A program made the translations under genes and the position numbers. Below are positions 63,801 through 64,000 of a stretch of DNA of 64,000 nt, piece after piece. Every line of letters starts with the position of its first letter. Position 1 is the first letter of the stretch. The notes under the pieces were generated by a model, which saw only the letters and a list, made by a program, of their open reading frames with translations, was not told the DNA's origin and did not search any database. Source of the stretch: Symbiodinium kawagutii (lineage: Eukaryota > Sar > Dinophyceae > Suessiales > Symbiodiniaceae); assembly GCA_009767595.1 (NCBI GenBank), contig VSDK01010616.1, positions 888-64,887 on the forward strand, written 5' to 3'.

Positions 63801-63893
63801 CCTGGGGCTCCCCAGCACGATCATCGCTTCCAGAACAAATGATGCTGGGCAGAATGGGGTGGAACGCCACATTGAAGACCTTGAGTCGAGCCG
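7443..63893 (-). CDS. WDR17: WDR17-like WD40 / alpha-solenoid protein, multi-exon gene (5' part beyond right edge)
   Basis: Minus-strand gene of at least 28 small exons. The WD40 part reads in order [60 protein letters not shown] and [11 protein letters not shown]. This is the order I know for the last WD repeats of animal WDR17. The solenoid part follows: [45 protein letters not shown], then CHLAV and GWTLPE, ending near [10 protein letters not shown]; each has a counterpart in WDR17. Family members are large single-copy WD40 proteins of poorly known function, found mainly in ciliated eukaryotes. Missing: the N-terminal WD repeats (off the right edge), one or more exons between 57.1 and 54.2 kb and between 51.2 and 50.0 kb, and the exact C terminus. 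The intron between the exons at 44.7 and 16.5 kb is 28.2 kb long and contains a complete helicase gene. Family assignment is fairly sure; individual splice sites less so. Confidence 0.75.
8016..8117. mobile_element. Family B inverted-repeat element
   Basis: Clean ends ctggttggtggtttcaacgc and gtttgaaaccaccaaccag. A second copy lies 224 bases away. Confidence 0.8.
8341..8445. mobile_element. Family B inverted-repeat element
   Basis: Ends ctggttggtggcttgaacag and aatcaaaccaccaaccag; more diverged inside than its neighbour at 8016. Confidence 0.7.
8559..8604 (-). CDS. WDR17: WDR17-like exon: [15 protein letters not shown]
   Basis: Enters in phase 2 after ccccag|G and encodes [15 protein letters not shown], with heptad-like Leu spacing, before a GA donor. 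It continues FRRQ from the micro-exon in frame. A plus-strand frame over the same bases ([14 protein letters not shown]) is treated as a shadow. Confidence 0.55.
8678..8760. repeat. ~40-bp tandem duplication
   Basis: Two copies of a block beginning gttaa[t/c]aggaataatat and ending agggtatt; a third partial start follows at about 8789. Confidence 0.65.
9629..9654 (-). CDS. WDR17: WDR17-like micro-exon: TALGTFRRQ
   Basis: Only 26 bases: TALGTFRR plus CA before a GT donor, after catccag. The next exon's leading G completes Gln, giving TALGTFRRQ, like GALLAIRRQ in the family. The frame also stays open upstream from an ATG (MDAAIQ), so a longer exon is possible. Confidence 0.5.
9658..9720 (-). 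other. Possible longer form of the 9.6-kb exon with an ATG
   Basis: Directly upstream of the micro-exon TALGTFRRQ the frame stays open through [10 protein letters not shown]. If real, the exon is longer and the previous donor differs. Confidence 0.25.
10555..10620 (-). CDS. WDR17: WDR17-like exon: [16 protein letters not shown]
   Basis: Twenty-two codons, [20 protein letters not shown] then PE. The acceptor is cgggag|G and the donor is GC. GWTL aligns with the invariant-looking NWTL of WDR17. The frame is open further upstream (RRVVVAARE), so the acceptor may lie earlier. Confidence 0.65.
10808..10929. mobile_element. Family C element
   Basis: Starts ggcagtgggtcaaaaccctt and ends gcttgacccatagccatata. 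The ends are imperfect inverted repeats around gggtcaa / ttgaccc. Confidence 0.7.
11001..11087. repeat. (GGTT)n microsatellite
   Basis: About 21 perfect tetranucleotide units, 18 bases from the donor of a WDR17-like exon. Shorter runs of the same motif occur at 29925-29990. Confidence 0.95.
11105..11185 (-). CDS. WDR17: WDR17-like exon: [19 protein letters not shown]
   Basis: Twenty-seven codons after cgccag|[21 protein letters not shown] then CARQDEQ. It is the counterpart of the FE-x-VKYYLLSQEPEKALPIG helix pair. The donor could be GC after CAG, as chosen, or GA nine bases earlier. The GGTT microsatellite begins 18 bases further into the intron. Confidence 0.7.
11266..11403. repeat. 31-36 bp tandem repeat, about four units
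   Basis: Units of the form tagaaaatcttcggttttcc...tttaaaacc, diverged by several bases each. Confidence 0.75.
11969..12013 (-). CDS. WDR17: WDR17-like exon: [15 protein letters not shown]
   Basis: Fifteen codons after gcccag|G. The 3' end is taken at CACCAG with a GA donor, so that [12 protein letters not shown] follows. The open frame runs on in both directions (upstream [11 protein letters not shown], downstream ELRGGHS), so the exon could be longer. Confidence 0.55.
12531..12602 (-). CDS. WDR17: WDR17-like exon: [20 protein letters not shown]
   Basis: Acceptor tgaacag, then [20 protein letters not shown] and HGYP, stopping at a GT donor. It parallels LCAFYPG...INDLHEKCKLP of WDR17, with GYP in place of KLP. 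Phase 0 on both sides. Confidence 0.7.
13514..13618. mobile_element. Family A palindromic element
   Basis: Starts tgggtctctctcaaaatagg and ends tggcttgagaaaccaccat; the centre holds a short A run. Confidence 0.65.
13694..13783 (-). CDS. WDR17: WDR17-like exon: [20 protein letters not shown]
   Basis: Thirty codons beginning [20 protein letters not shown] and ending FLQHPQ before a GC donor; phase 0 on both sides. It corresponds to the LLARKC...WNLAADLLLMIP helix of the family. Confidence 0.7.
15034..15069. other. Assembly gap (36 N) flanked by GCTCTTC
   Basis: Thirty-six Ns. Immediately left (15027-15033) and immediately right (15070-15076) is the same heptamer GCTCTTC, the BspQI/SapI recognition site. 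The gap lies in the intron between two WDR17-like exons. Confidence 0.98.
15143..15187 (-). CDS. WDR17: WDR17-like exon: [15 protein letters not shown]
   Basis: Fifteen codons, phase 0 on both sides. The acceptor is cttgcag|G and the donor is GC. It continues RSHE as [12 protein letters not shown], like NELELAVCVGTVL in the family. The assembly gap sits in the intron just upstream. Confidence 0.65.
16427..16495 (-). CDS. WDR17: WDR17-like exon at the 3' edge of the 28-kb intron: AAMCHLAV
   Basis: Twenty-three codons, [20 protein letters not shown] then SHE. The acceptor is gcccag|G and the donor is GT. It matches the LAACCHLAI...AM-x-x-LIRGNE helices of WDR17 closely. This shows that the 16-7 kb block continues the gene interrupted at 44.7 kb. 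Confidence 0.8.
16549..16655. mobile_element. Family A palindromic element
   Basis: Well-kept copy: tggtggtttctcaagccagt at the left, ccctattttgagaaacacca at the right. It sits 54 bases upstream of the acceptor of the WDR17-like exon at 16495. Confidence 0.75.
17146..17248. mobile_element. Family A palindromic element
   Basis: Clean copy, both arms near perfect: tggtggtttctcaaaatagg and cctatttggagaaaccacca. Confidence 0.8.
17743..17846. mobile_element. Family A palindromic element
   Basis: Clean copy: ggggtttctcagaatggggg and cccattttgagaaaccaccg. Confidence 0.8.
18099..18203 (-). CDS. Helicase terminal exon, Arg/Lys-rich tail, stop TAA
   Basis: Thirty-four codons and TAA. Reads [20 protein letters not shown], then [15 protein letters not shown] basic tail fits an RNA helicase. 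An AG|G acceptor five bases inside gives a different frame ([20 protein letters not shown]) that stops at 18118-18120. Confidence 0.5.
   Translation of the reverse strand, partial: LRPSPQKPRKVRGKLKQKRHRSSDHRGHEISQWA
18099..43298 (-). CDS. DEAD-box RNA helicase, DDX5/Dbp2-like, about 25 exons, nested in the WDR17-like intron
   Basis: ATP-dependent RNA helicase with a two-RecA-domain core. In order on the minus strand: FGLPDEL then EPTPIQ (Q motif), KTG-SGKT (motif I), PTRELA (Ia), YGG, TPGRL (Ib), VLDEAD (II), SATWPK (III), [17 protein letters not shown] (V) and [10 protein letters not shown] (VI). [10 protein letters not shown], the H-VIGI lead into motif I and SATWPK point to the DDX5/p68/Dbp2 group. 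Those proteins act in nuclear RNA processing, splicing and export. Upstream exons add an Ala-rich tail with a PRKRKR nuclear-localisation-type cluster. My model sums to about 560 residues, usual for the group. Exon phases agree from 43.3 to 24.6 kb and from 23.8 to 18.1 kb. The stretch carrying motif IV (24.56-23.83 kb) is unresolved. The initiator Met and promoter were not found. The core is certain; tails are tentative. Confidence 0.9.
18686..18796. mobile_element. Family A palindromic element, diverged
   Basis: Starts tgggtgtttctcagaatacg; right end ttgtaagaaaccatcatg. Confidence 0.6.
18873..18926 (-). CDS. Helicase exon: [18 protein letters not shown]
   Basis: Eighteen codons. [14 protein letters not shown] equals the QEVP-x-x-L-x-x-LA end of the helicase core. 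The acceptor is ctcagcag|G. Without the chosen GT donor the frame would end at a TGA at 18849-18851 (RLGCPV stop), an alternative C terminus. Confidence 0.65.
19507..19557 (-). CDS. Helicase exon after motif [19 protein letters not shown]
   Basis: Seventeen codons. The acceptor is ggcttag|G; the donor is GA after CAG. It matches the A-x-x-L-x-x-x-L-x-x-x-GQ helix at the end of domain 2. The frame runs on (DWSLLGTAK), so a later donor is possible. Confidence 0.65.
20177..20229. repeat. (GATA)n microsatellite
   Basis: About 13 perfect units, inside a wider GATA-rich stretch from 20090 to 20880. Confidence 0.95.
21409..21527. mobile_element. Family C element
   Basis: Starts tggctgcgagtcaaaaccct and ends gctcgacccatagccat; followed by the family's trailing block (agctggtatatcccctatag). 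Confidence 0.7.
21680..21766 (-). CDS. Helicase exon: motif [12 protein letters not shown]
   Basis: Twenty-nine codons, [20 protein letters not shown] then DAYTLLQAE, before a GC donor. The acceptor is gctccag|G. Both arginine fingers of HRIGRTGR are present. Confidence 0.93.
22831..22909 (-). CDS. Helicase exon: motif [12 protein letters not shown]
   Basis: G completes Val; then [20 protein letters not shown] and VVSYDK, before a GC donor. The acceptor is gccaag|G. An open extension past the donor exists and is not used. Confidence 0.92.
23740..23828 (-). CDS. Helicase exon: [19 protein letters not shown]
   Basis: Encodes [20 protein letters not shown] then VMQRFRQQE and GT before a GT donor. 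The acceptor is gcgctcag|G. LHG-N/D...Q-x-x-R-x-x-x-x-x-x-FR is the helix preceding motif V. Confidence 0.9.
24154..24352 (-). other. Helicase motif IV region, exons unresolved
   Basis: Between PKATV (24565) and [11 protein letters not shown] (23828) about 18 residues are needed. Candidates are LKRRRTTMQ near 24326-24352 and PWQGGLAR near 24154-24170. Together they give roughly the right length, but neither shows the usual V-F-x-x-TK pattern. Confidence 0.3.
24565..24629 (-). CDS. Helicase exon: [16 protein letters not shown]
   Basis: TT completes Val, then [20 protein letters not shown] and V, before a GT donor. KL-x-x-x-L...KA-x-V is the helix and first strand leading to motif IV. Confidence 0.75.
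26245..26500. repeat. (GAT)n passing into GAG/GAC/GAT minisatellite
   Basis: About 28 gat units with one ggt, then a degenerate run of gatgaggacgatgagga-type units. It gives a spurious Asp/Glu-rich reading frame on the plus strand. Confidence 0.95.
27433..27532. mobile_element. Family A palindromic element
   Basis: Starts ctggtttctcaaaatacagg and ends gccattttgagaaacaccca. It lies 80 bases downstream of a helicase exon. Confidence 0.75.
27612..27678 (-). CDS. Helicase exon: [19 protein letters not shown]
   Basis: Reads [20 protein letters not shown] then RL and one base. The acceptor is ttttgag|G and the donor is [13 protein letters not shown] is the start of domain 2. The frame continues open past the donor. 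Confidence 0.8.
28082..28200. mobile_element. Family C element
   Basis: Starts ttggctgtgggccaaaaccc and ends ccttgacccacagccata. The trailing block follows to about 28310, where part of the element is repeated. Confidence 0.7.
28537..28584 (-). CDS. Helicase exon: PKAVQIR, inter-domain linker
   Basis: Sixteen codons, [16 protein letters not shown]. The acceptor is ctggcag|G and the donor is GT. It continues as QIR-VGTD, the V-x-I-x-VG-S/T-D segment at the end of domain 1. Confidence 0.8.
29097..29168 (-). CDS. Helicase exon: SATWPK, motif III
   Basis: Twenty-four codons, [20 protein letters not shown] then WPKK. The acceptor is ctggccag|G and the donor is GC. SATWPK is characteristic of the DDX5/Dbp2 group. 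Confidence 0.9.
30039..30074 (-). CDS. Helicase micro-exon: second half of motif [14 protein letters not shown]
   Basis: Exactly 36 bases, twelve codons. The acceptor is gtcgtcag|G and the donor is GC. Joined to the previous exon it restores [14 protein letters not shown], the Walker B motif with its usual D-ML-x-x-GFE tail. Confidence 0.9.
30833..30877 (-). CDS. Helicase exon: YAVLDE, first half of motif II
   Basis: Fifteen codons, [15 protein letters not shown], stopping at a GC donor in the middle of the DEAD box. The acceptor is gtctcag. Confidence 0.85.
32394..32457 (-). CDS. Helicase exon: TPGRL, motif Ib
   Basis: G completes a Glu codon, then [20 protein letters not shown] and L, before a GT donor. 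The frame continues open to about 32369 (VTKPDKYTG), so a later GC donor is possible. Contains the intact TPGRL. Confidence 0.9.
33013..33062 (-). CDS. Helicase exon: YGG motif
   Basis: Reads [16 protein letters not shown] plus GA before a GC donor. The acceptor is tgtggag|G. GI-x-x-x-x-x-YGG is the usual segment between motifs Ia and Ib. Confidence 0.85.
33094..33214. mobile_element. Family C element, opposite orientation
   Basis: Runs from ctggctacgggtcaatatta to ggttttgacccacagccag, that is, the long arm is at the right. It begins 32 bases from a helicase exon acceptor. Confidence 0.7.
34077..34122 (-). CDS. Helicase exon: ELAIQI, end of motif Ia
   Basis: A 46-base exon: the completing G, then [15 protein letters not shown]. 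The acceptor is acggcag|G and the donor is GT; leaves in phase 0. Confidence 0.9.
35685..35789. mobile_element. Family B inverted-repeat element
   Basis: Left end tttggtggtttcaactccca, right end gtcaatcaaaccaccaaccag trimmed by one base. Confidence 0.7.
36061..36117 (-). CDS. Helicase exon: ALILTPT, start of motif Ia
   Basis: Reads [18 protein letters not shown], ending AG before a GC donor. The next exon's G completes Arg, so PTR|ELA is split within the Arg codon. The acceptor is cccgcag|C. Confidence 0.85.
36266..36387. mobile_element. Hairpin element with internal tandem repeat
   Basis: Left arm aactaacatggcaatagaaa is the inverse of the right end (ttttccattgccatgttagt). Between them a 23-base unit, gattttccattgccaaaatg..., occurs twice and runs into the right arm. 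Confidence 0.7.
36388..36485. mobile_element. Family B inverted-repeat element
   Basis: Starts ctggttggtggtttcaaccc; ends gttcaaaaccaccaaacag. Confidence 0.75.
37003..37039 (-). CDS. Helicase exon: second half of motif [12 protein letters not shown]
   Basis: A 37-base exon. GC completes the Gly, then [11 protein letters not shown] and TT before a GC donor. Lys and Thr of the Walker A loop are present. The acceptor is ttctaag|G. Confidence 0.9.
37140..37257. mobile_element. Family C element
   Basis: Starts ttggctatgggtcaaaaccc and ends atattgacccatagccat. Confidence 0.75.
37859..37934 (-). CDS. Helicase exon: Q motif and first half of motif I
   Basis: Encodes [20 protein letters not shown] then GISKT, ending on G before a GC donor. 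The acceptor is acaacag|G. Motif I is cut by the intron inside the Gly codon: KT-G|GC-SGKT. Confidence 0.9.
38774..38829 (-). CDS. Helicase exon: [10 protein letters not shown], upstream Phe of the Q motif
   Basis: Reads [18 protein letters not shown]. The acceptor is gcgacag and the donor is GT. The F-x-LP pattern 15-17 residues before EPTPIQ is the standard upstream aromatic of the Q motif. Confidence 0.75.
39735..39780 (-). CDS. Helicase exon: [15 protein letters not shown]
   Basis: Acceptor ctaaag; fifteen codons plus one base before a GT donor. The carried G joins CT of the next exon to give [13 protein letters not shown] in frame, leading into the Q-motif region. Confidence 0.6.
40161..40241 (-). 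CDS. Helicase N-terminal exon, acidic
   Basis: Twenty-seven codons, [20 protein letters not shown] then PVASQVE. The acceptor is cgccag|G and the donor is GT; phase 0 on both sides. The frame continues open ([10 protein letters not shown]), so a later donor is possible. Confidence 0.5.
40372..40466. mobile_element. Family B inverted-repeat element
   Basis: Starts gttggtggtttcaacctcta; right end gtggaaccaccaaccaa. It has lost the outermost base pairs. Confidence 0.7.
40923..41010. repeat. Repeat of aaccacccagaaatcaccat
   Basis: The block aaccacccagaaatcaccatcaaccc occurs at about 40925 and again at about 40983, with an extra copy of its first half between. Confidence 0.75.
41049..41178 (-). 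CDS. Helicase N-terminal exon with basic cluster and Ala/Pro tract
   Basis: Reads [20 protein letters not shown], then Ser/Thr/Gly-Ala and [15 protein letters not shown], before a GT donor; the acceptor is accag. PRKRKR is a classical monopartite nuclear-localisation pattern, in keeping with a nuclear helicase. Very GC-rich; both strands have open frames. Confidence 0.5.
41794..41905. mobile_element. Family E element
   Basis: Begins aatgttaaccccggatgaat; inner arms are ggggggtaccatcttaaggg and a matching tggatcaaccgggggtttg at the right. Confidence 0.6.
41938..42038. mobile_element. Family A palindromic element
   Basis: Clean copy: tgggtgtttctcagaatagg and actattttgagaaaccacca. Confidence 0.8.
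42399..42475 (-). CDS. Helicase N-terminal exon: [16 protein letters not shown]
   Basis: Reads [20 protein letters not shown] then APILA. The acceptor is cgatag|G. The donor is taken as GA in phase 2, which joins the next exon as A-PRKRKR. The internal ATG (MGEPLL) could be the true start codon. Confidence 0.45.
43234..43298 (-). CDS. Helicase N-terminal exon, Pro-rich then helical
   Basis: Enters with two bases after ggtgag|GC and reads [20 protein letters not shown] then L. It ends in phase 0 before a GC donor. The next exon continues in phase 0. Other frames over this patch are also open; this one is chosen for phase. Confidence 0.45.
43651..43723 (-). other. Possible first exon of the helicase
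   Basis: Starts ATG CGT GGG GCA and reads [20 protein letters not shown]. It lies just upstream of the first assigned helicase exon and has a similar Pro/Ser/Ala composition. No SL acceptor or other start evidence was found; AT content is higher than in the other exons. Confidence 0.2.
44436..44640. repeat. Long (ATC)n microsatellite
   Basis: More than 55 atc units interrupted by accatcacc in the middle and by tgata near the end. Confidence 0.95.
44725..44795 (-). CDS. WDR17: WDR17-like exon at the 5' edge of the 28-kb intron
   Basis: Acceptor gctgag|GT; reads [20 protein letters not shown], then GFRA, and ends in phase 0 before GTGGGC. Spliced to 16495 it gives [15 protein letters not shown], the counterpart of DGQAVLAACCHLAI. 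An alternative frame ([16 protein letters not shown]) is also open but would not be in phase. Confidence 0.5.
45583..45692. mobile_element. Family B inverted-repeat element with an A run
   Basis: Starts tggttggtggttgaaccaac; right end ggaaaccaccagccaata. The usual short A stretch has expanded to about 16 As. Confidence 0.7.
46271..46351 (-). CDS. WDR17: WDR17-like linker exon, Ala/Glu/Pro-rich
   Basis: Acceptor aaacag; reads [20 protein letters not shown], then LEEPPQD. Phase 1 in and phase 1 out. It is low in complexity, as expected for the variable loop between the two solenoid halves. Assigned mainly by strand, position and phase. Confidence 0.5.
46359..46488. mobile_element. Family A palindromic element, long variant
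   Basis: About 130 bases. The outer arms are tggtggtttctcaaaatggg and tgttttgagaaacaccc; an inner palindrome (ttccatggatttccatgg) has been added. It lies in the 159-base intron between two WDR17-like exons and makes up most of it. Confidence 0.75.
46511..46615 (-). CDS. WDR17: WDR17-like exon: [21 protein letters not shown]
   Basis: Enters in phase 1 (G+AC gives Asp) and encodes [20 protein letters not shown], then [14 protein letters not shown]. It leaves in phase 1 before a GT donor. It matches the FF-x-SRGQ-x-x-DALLVAQAACEGN helix pair of the family, with Leu-His-Cys-Cys replacing the Ala-Cys core. Confidence 0.8.
46868..46985. mobile_element. Family D element, GC-rich inverted ends
   Basis: Left end aaggtggggcccccaagata, right end aactgggggggcccacctt. 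The interior ctaactaagttggt-type arms extend the palindrome (agctaagttggt / accaacttat). Confidence 0.8.
47096..47133 (-). CDS. WDR17: WDR17-like micro-exon: [11 protein letters not shown]
   Basis: A 38-base exon. The GC left from the exon before plus C makes Ala, then [12 protein letters not shown]. It leaves in phase 1 before a GT donor. It stands where WDR17 has VS-x-x-YWKKL after IAPG. Confidence 0.65.
47330..47575 (-). other. Unrecognised open frame inside a WDR17-like intron
   Basis: About 80 codons without a stop on the minus strand, ending in TGA. Pieces read [20 protein letters not shown], then [20 protein letters not shown]. It has no initiator Met, lies between two exons that join each other in frame, and matches no part of WDR17. 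It could be an exon of another transcript, a decayed mobile-element coding region, or chance. Composition looks more protein-like than the surrounding introns. Confidence 0.35.
47716..47807. mobile_element. Family B inverted-repeat element
   Basis: Left end decayed (ctggtttgtttcttcaagcc), right end intact (gtttgaaaccaccaaccag). Confidence 0.7.
48009..48113. mobile_element. Family A palindromic element
   Basis: Starts tgatggtttctcaagatagg and ends catattctgagaaaccacca. Confidence 0.75.
48107..48302. repeat. Tandem duplication of a ~97-bp block
   Basis: Two copies beginning accaccata...tagttggtcccc and accaccata...tagctggtcccc. Both contain ctatcatgcttggtt and end ccctgag-aaccaccata. Confidence 0.75.
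48364..48404 (-). CDS. WDR17: WDR17-like exon: [12 protein letters not shown]
   Basis: Acceptor tgccag, then GCA GGA CAC TGG GAG. It reads [13 protein letters not shown] with two bases left over before a GC donor. This is the GEWDKALSIAPG helix of the family. A donor two bases earlier would break the frame into the next exon. Confidence 0.8.
48821..48873. repeat. (ATC)n microsatellite
   Basis: About 17 perfect units in the intron between two WDR17-like exons. Confidence 0.95.
49448..49507 (-). CDS. WDR17: WDR17-like exon: [18 protein letters not shown]
   Basis: Twenty codons, phase 0 to phase 0. The acceptor is cgtaag|G and the donor is [23 protein letters not shown] reads straight through from the previous exon and mirrors the helical repeat of WDR17 (EAAEIHLRLGQIQRYCELM). 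Confidence 0.85.
49925..49963 (-). CDS. WDR17: WDR17-like micro-exon: [13 protein letters not shown]
   Basis: Thirteen codons in phase 0. The acceptor is ttgcag and the donor is GC. It matches the GGIG-x-x-x-KEERLK segment. An exon carrying the preceding S-x-A-x-EL part must lie between 51.2 and 50.0 kb; I could not find it. Confidence 0.7.
51191..51247 (-). CDS. WDR17: WDR17-like exon: [11 protein letters not shown]
   Basis: Enters in phase 1 after ctccag. Joined to the previous exon it reads [13 protein letters not shown], keeping the LP-x-x-Y spacing of WDR17. It leaves in phase 1 before a GT donor. A second open frame ([16 protein letters not shown]) resembles the next part of the family by chance or by a splice I have wrong. 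Confidence 0.5.
51513..51628. mobile_element. Family A palindromic element
   Basis: Starts atgtggtttctcaagcccta and ends ccccattttgagaaacaccc. A second partial tggtggttt precedes it at 51503. Confidence 0.7.
53044..53143. mobile_element. Family B inverted-repeat element
   Basis: Starts ctggttggtggtttcaaccc; right end caatcaaagcaccaaccag. Confidence 0.75.
53356..53401 (-). CDS. WDR17: WDR17-like exon: [15 protein letters not shown]
   Basis: Encodes [15 protein letters not shown] plus one base before a GT donor; the acceptor is tgtcag. It corresponds to the DDLWDLVAVIKG...LP stretch of WDR17, the start of the solenoid. Confidence 0.75.
54135..54173 (-). CDS. WDR17: WDR17-like exon: [13 protein letters not shown]
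   Basis: Acceptor ttgggag, then GTG TAC CAA AAG. It resembles the KK-L-x-W/F-F segment before the DDLWDL motif of WDR17. The 3' end is uncertain: there is no GT/GC/GA donor exactly after CAG, and a GC donor nine bases further (after CTAGAG) would also keep the frame. Confidence 0.55.
55153..55345 (-). other. Unassigned GC-rich patch, possible exon
   Basis: Two minus-strand frames stay open across this patch. One contains [20 protein letters not shown] and ends in a TGA; the other contains [18 protein letters not shown]. Its place between WDR17-like exons suggests coding DNA, but I do not recognise either frame. Confidence 0.3.
55559..55656. mobile_element. Family B inverted-repeat element
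   Basis: Starts ctggttggtggtttcaaccc; right end gtttgtaagcaccaaccag. Confidence 0.75.
55943..56073. mobile_element. Family B element with a duplicated left end
   Basis: A left end ctggttggtggttgaaccac is followed 36 bases later by a second left end ctggtggtttcaacctcta, then a single right end. It looks like one element inserted into, or copied over, another. Confidence 0.65.
56416..56522. mobile_element. Family A palindromic element
   Basis: Starts aatggtttctcaaaatggag and ends catgctgtgagaaaccacca. Confidence 0.75.
56687..56741 (-). CDS. Possible WDR17-like exon, frame unresolved
   Basis: A GC-rich patch between the exons at 57.2 and 54.2 kb. After ctgag or ctcag acceptors, two frames could accept the incoming phase-1 base: one reads [14 protein letters not shown], the other [15 protein letters not shown]. 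Neither is a clear family match. Boundaries are approximate. Confidence 0.25.
57173..57260 (-). CDS. WDR17: WDR17-like exon after the propeller: [13 protein letters not shown]
   Basis: Opens GAC TTG GTG CGG after cgtag and encodes [20 protein letters not shown] and nine more residues. It leaves in phase 1 before a GT donor. It follows IFE in phase 0, like the LW-x-L-x-x-LV-x-P-x-x-I-x-x-L segment after the last WDR17 repeat. Two other frames are also open here, so the frame choice rests on phase and similarity. Confidence 0.55.
58412..58507. mobile_element. Family B element, decayed
   Basis: Left end ctggttgattgtttcaaatc and right end gttgaaaacgaccgaccat retain the pattern with several changes each. 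Confidence 0.5.
58943..59065. mobile_element. Family C element
   Basis: Starts atggctatgggtcaaaaccc; the right end has a small insertion (gcttgacccagctcgccata). Confidence 0.7.
59207..59251 (-). CDS. WDR17: WDR17-like exon: [11 protein letters not shown], last WD repeat
   Basis: Fifteen codons, [15 protein letters not shown], in phase 0. The acceptor is ccaag|GTC and the donor is GC. SRD-x-T-x-R-x-W is a canonical WD strand d and ends the propeller seen here. The plus strand has an overlapping open frame, which I take to be a shadow. Confidence 0.75.
59543..59577 (-). CDS. WDR17: WDR17-like micro-exon: [11 protein letters not shown]
   Basis: A 35-base exon: the incoming G plus GT makes Gly, then [11 protein letters not shown]. 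The donor is GC after CTG. Joined to the next exon it gives [14 protein letters not shown], the same length as the HPSRPF..SCSRD stretch of WDR17. Confidence 0.7.
59940..59980 (-). CDS. WDR17: WDR17-like exon: YEHHADVYG
   Basis: A 41-base exon encoding [13 protein letters not shown]. The acceptor is gccag|G and the donor is GC in phase 1. The residues align one-for-one with the CVDTVYDHGADVY stretch I recall from animal WDR17, directly after the SGSWD repeat. Confidence 0.75.
60233..60423 (+). other. Plus-strand open frame in a WDR17-like intron, unrecognised
   Basis: About 60 codons ending in TGA. Pieces read [20 protein letters not shown] and [20 protein letters not shown]. Both other plus frames and all minus frames are interrupted, so this does not look like a shadow of a minus exon. 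An AG precedes the frame near 60232, but no start codon fits well. The product is unknown. Confidence 0.35.
60907..60954 (-). CDS. WDR17: WDR17-like exon: [12 protein letters not shown] repeat
   Basis: Acceptor gtag, then G TTC AGT GGC TCT TGG GAC. With the CT carried from the previous exon this gives [16 protein letters not shown]. It leaves in phase 2 (GA before a GT donor), so the next exon's first G completes a Glu codon. This is the clearest single WD signature in the window. Confidence 0.85.
   Translation of the reverse strand, partial: VQWLLGLNDSRLGRG
60973..61258. mobile_element. Family E element, longer copy
   Basis: Begins gtaatgttaaccccggatga and ends ctattaatccgggg. It shares ttgatccattggggggtacc and the tail tttggggatacccctt with the copy at 41794 but carries about 170 extra bases inside. 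Confidence 0.6.
61911..61973 (-). CDS. WDR17: WDR17-like exon: [11 protein letters not shown]
   Basis: Encodes [20 protein letters not shown] and closes with CT before a GT donor. It enters in phase 2 after gcag and leaves in phase 2. The pattern GHT-x-x-VRGL-x-W is the inner strand of a WD repeat and matches the WDR17 repeat that precedes SGSWD. Confidence 0.8.
62803..62918. mobile_element. Family C element, right end decayed
   Basis: Starts atggcagtgggtcaaaaccc; right end tattgatccattgcca. Confidence 0.65.
63004..63053 (-). CDS. WDR17: WDR17-like exon: TIRIWNW strand
   Basis: Begins ACC ATT CGC ATC TGG after an accgag acceptor and encodes [16 protein letters not shown] plus two bases. The donor chosen (GC, phase 2) is the one that lets the next exon continue as [10 protein letters not shown]. 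The start is firm because it completes SGSDDR-TIRIW; the end is less certain. Confidence 0.65.
63817..63893 (-). CDS. WDR17: WDR17-like exon: WD repeat strand ending SGSDD
   Basis: Reads [20 protein letters not shown] then GSDDR. The acceptor is tgtcag and the donor is GC directly after the CGT codon. The SGSDDR end joins in frame to TIRIWNW in the next exon, giving a standard WD repeat end (GSDD-T-x-R-I-W). The acceptor could instead be 14 bases further in (after ctcaag). Confidence 0.7.
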
Positions 63894-63937
63894 CTGACAT
63901 TTGGAATCACAGTGCTAGAAAGAATTCAGGGAGCTAC

Positions 63938-64000
63938 AAGGTGGGGCCCCCAAGATAGCTAAGTTGGTTTATAACTAGGGTAACTACTAGTTGTGGTAAA
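63938..64000. mobile_element. Family D element, cut by the window edge
   Basis: Starts caaggtggggcccccaagat and follows the copy at 46868 almost base for base as far as the window goes. A diverged relative is recognisable around 53570-53695. Confidence 0.75.

Noticed and set aside
1..64000. CRISPR arrays, bacterial operons, tRNA or rRNA genes
   Set aside because: No regularly spaced repeats with unique spacers, no Shine-Dalgarno-led gene rows and no cloverleaf or rRNA core sequence were seen; the intron-exon pattern is eukaryotic.

Overview
This is nuclear DNA of a dinoflagellate, most probably a Suessiales/Symbiodinium-type genome. The case rests on sequence alone. Coding DNA occurs only as GC-rich exons of about 25-130 bp scattered through AT-richer introns of 0.4-3 kb. 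Acceptors are mostly AG|G. Donors divide about evenly between GT and GC, with a few GA. All firmly recognised genes lie on one strand (minus). The introns are full of short palindromic elements, and no bacterial-type gene, tRNA or rRNA is visible.

Read on the minus strand (right to left), the backbone is one very long gene for a WDR17-like protein. Its WD40 repeat exons occupy 63.9-57.2 kb and the alpha-solenoid exons 54.2-44.7 kb. The solenoid then resumes at 16.5 kb and runs to about 7.4 kb. Exons from 50.0 to 44.7 kb and from 16.5 to 7.4 kb can be chained without a reading-frame conflict, and their residues follow the known order of animal WDR17. The 5' end lies beyond the right edge.

Between the two solenoid blocks (44.7 and 16.5 kb), on the same strand, lies an apparently complete second gene. 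It encodes a DDX5/Dbp2-type DEAD-box RNA helicase in about 25 exons from 43.3 to 18.1 kb. The Q, I, Ia, GG, Ib, II, III, V and VI motifs are all present and in order. The simplest reading is a whole gene nested in a 28-kb intron of the WDR17-like gene. Three helicase motifs (I, Ia, II) are themselves split by introns.

Left of the WDR17-like 3' part, a minus-strand exon at 3.2-3.4 kb looks like the S1 segment of a voltage-gated ion channel, probably a separate downstream gene. Two unexplained open frames lie in WDR17 introns (47.3-47.6 kb minus; 60.2-60.4 kb plus).

The rest is intron or intergenic DNA. It holds at least five families of short inverted-repeat elements, ATC/GAT, GATA, GGTT and AT microsatellites, several minisatellites, and one 36-N assembly gap flanked on both sides by GCTCTTC. 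Exon coordinates are hand-derived from splice consensus and reading frame; most should be exact to the base if the splice choice is right, but none was checked against transcripts.
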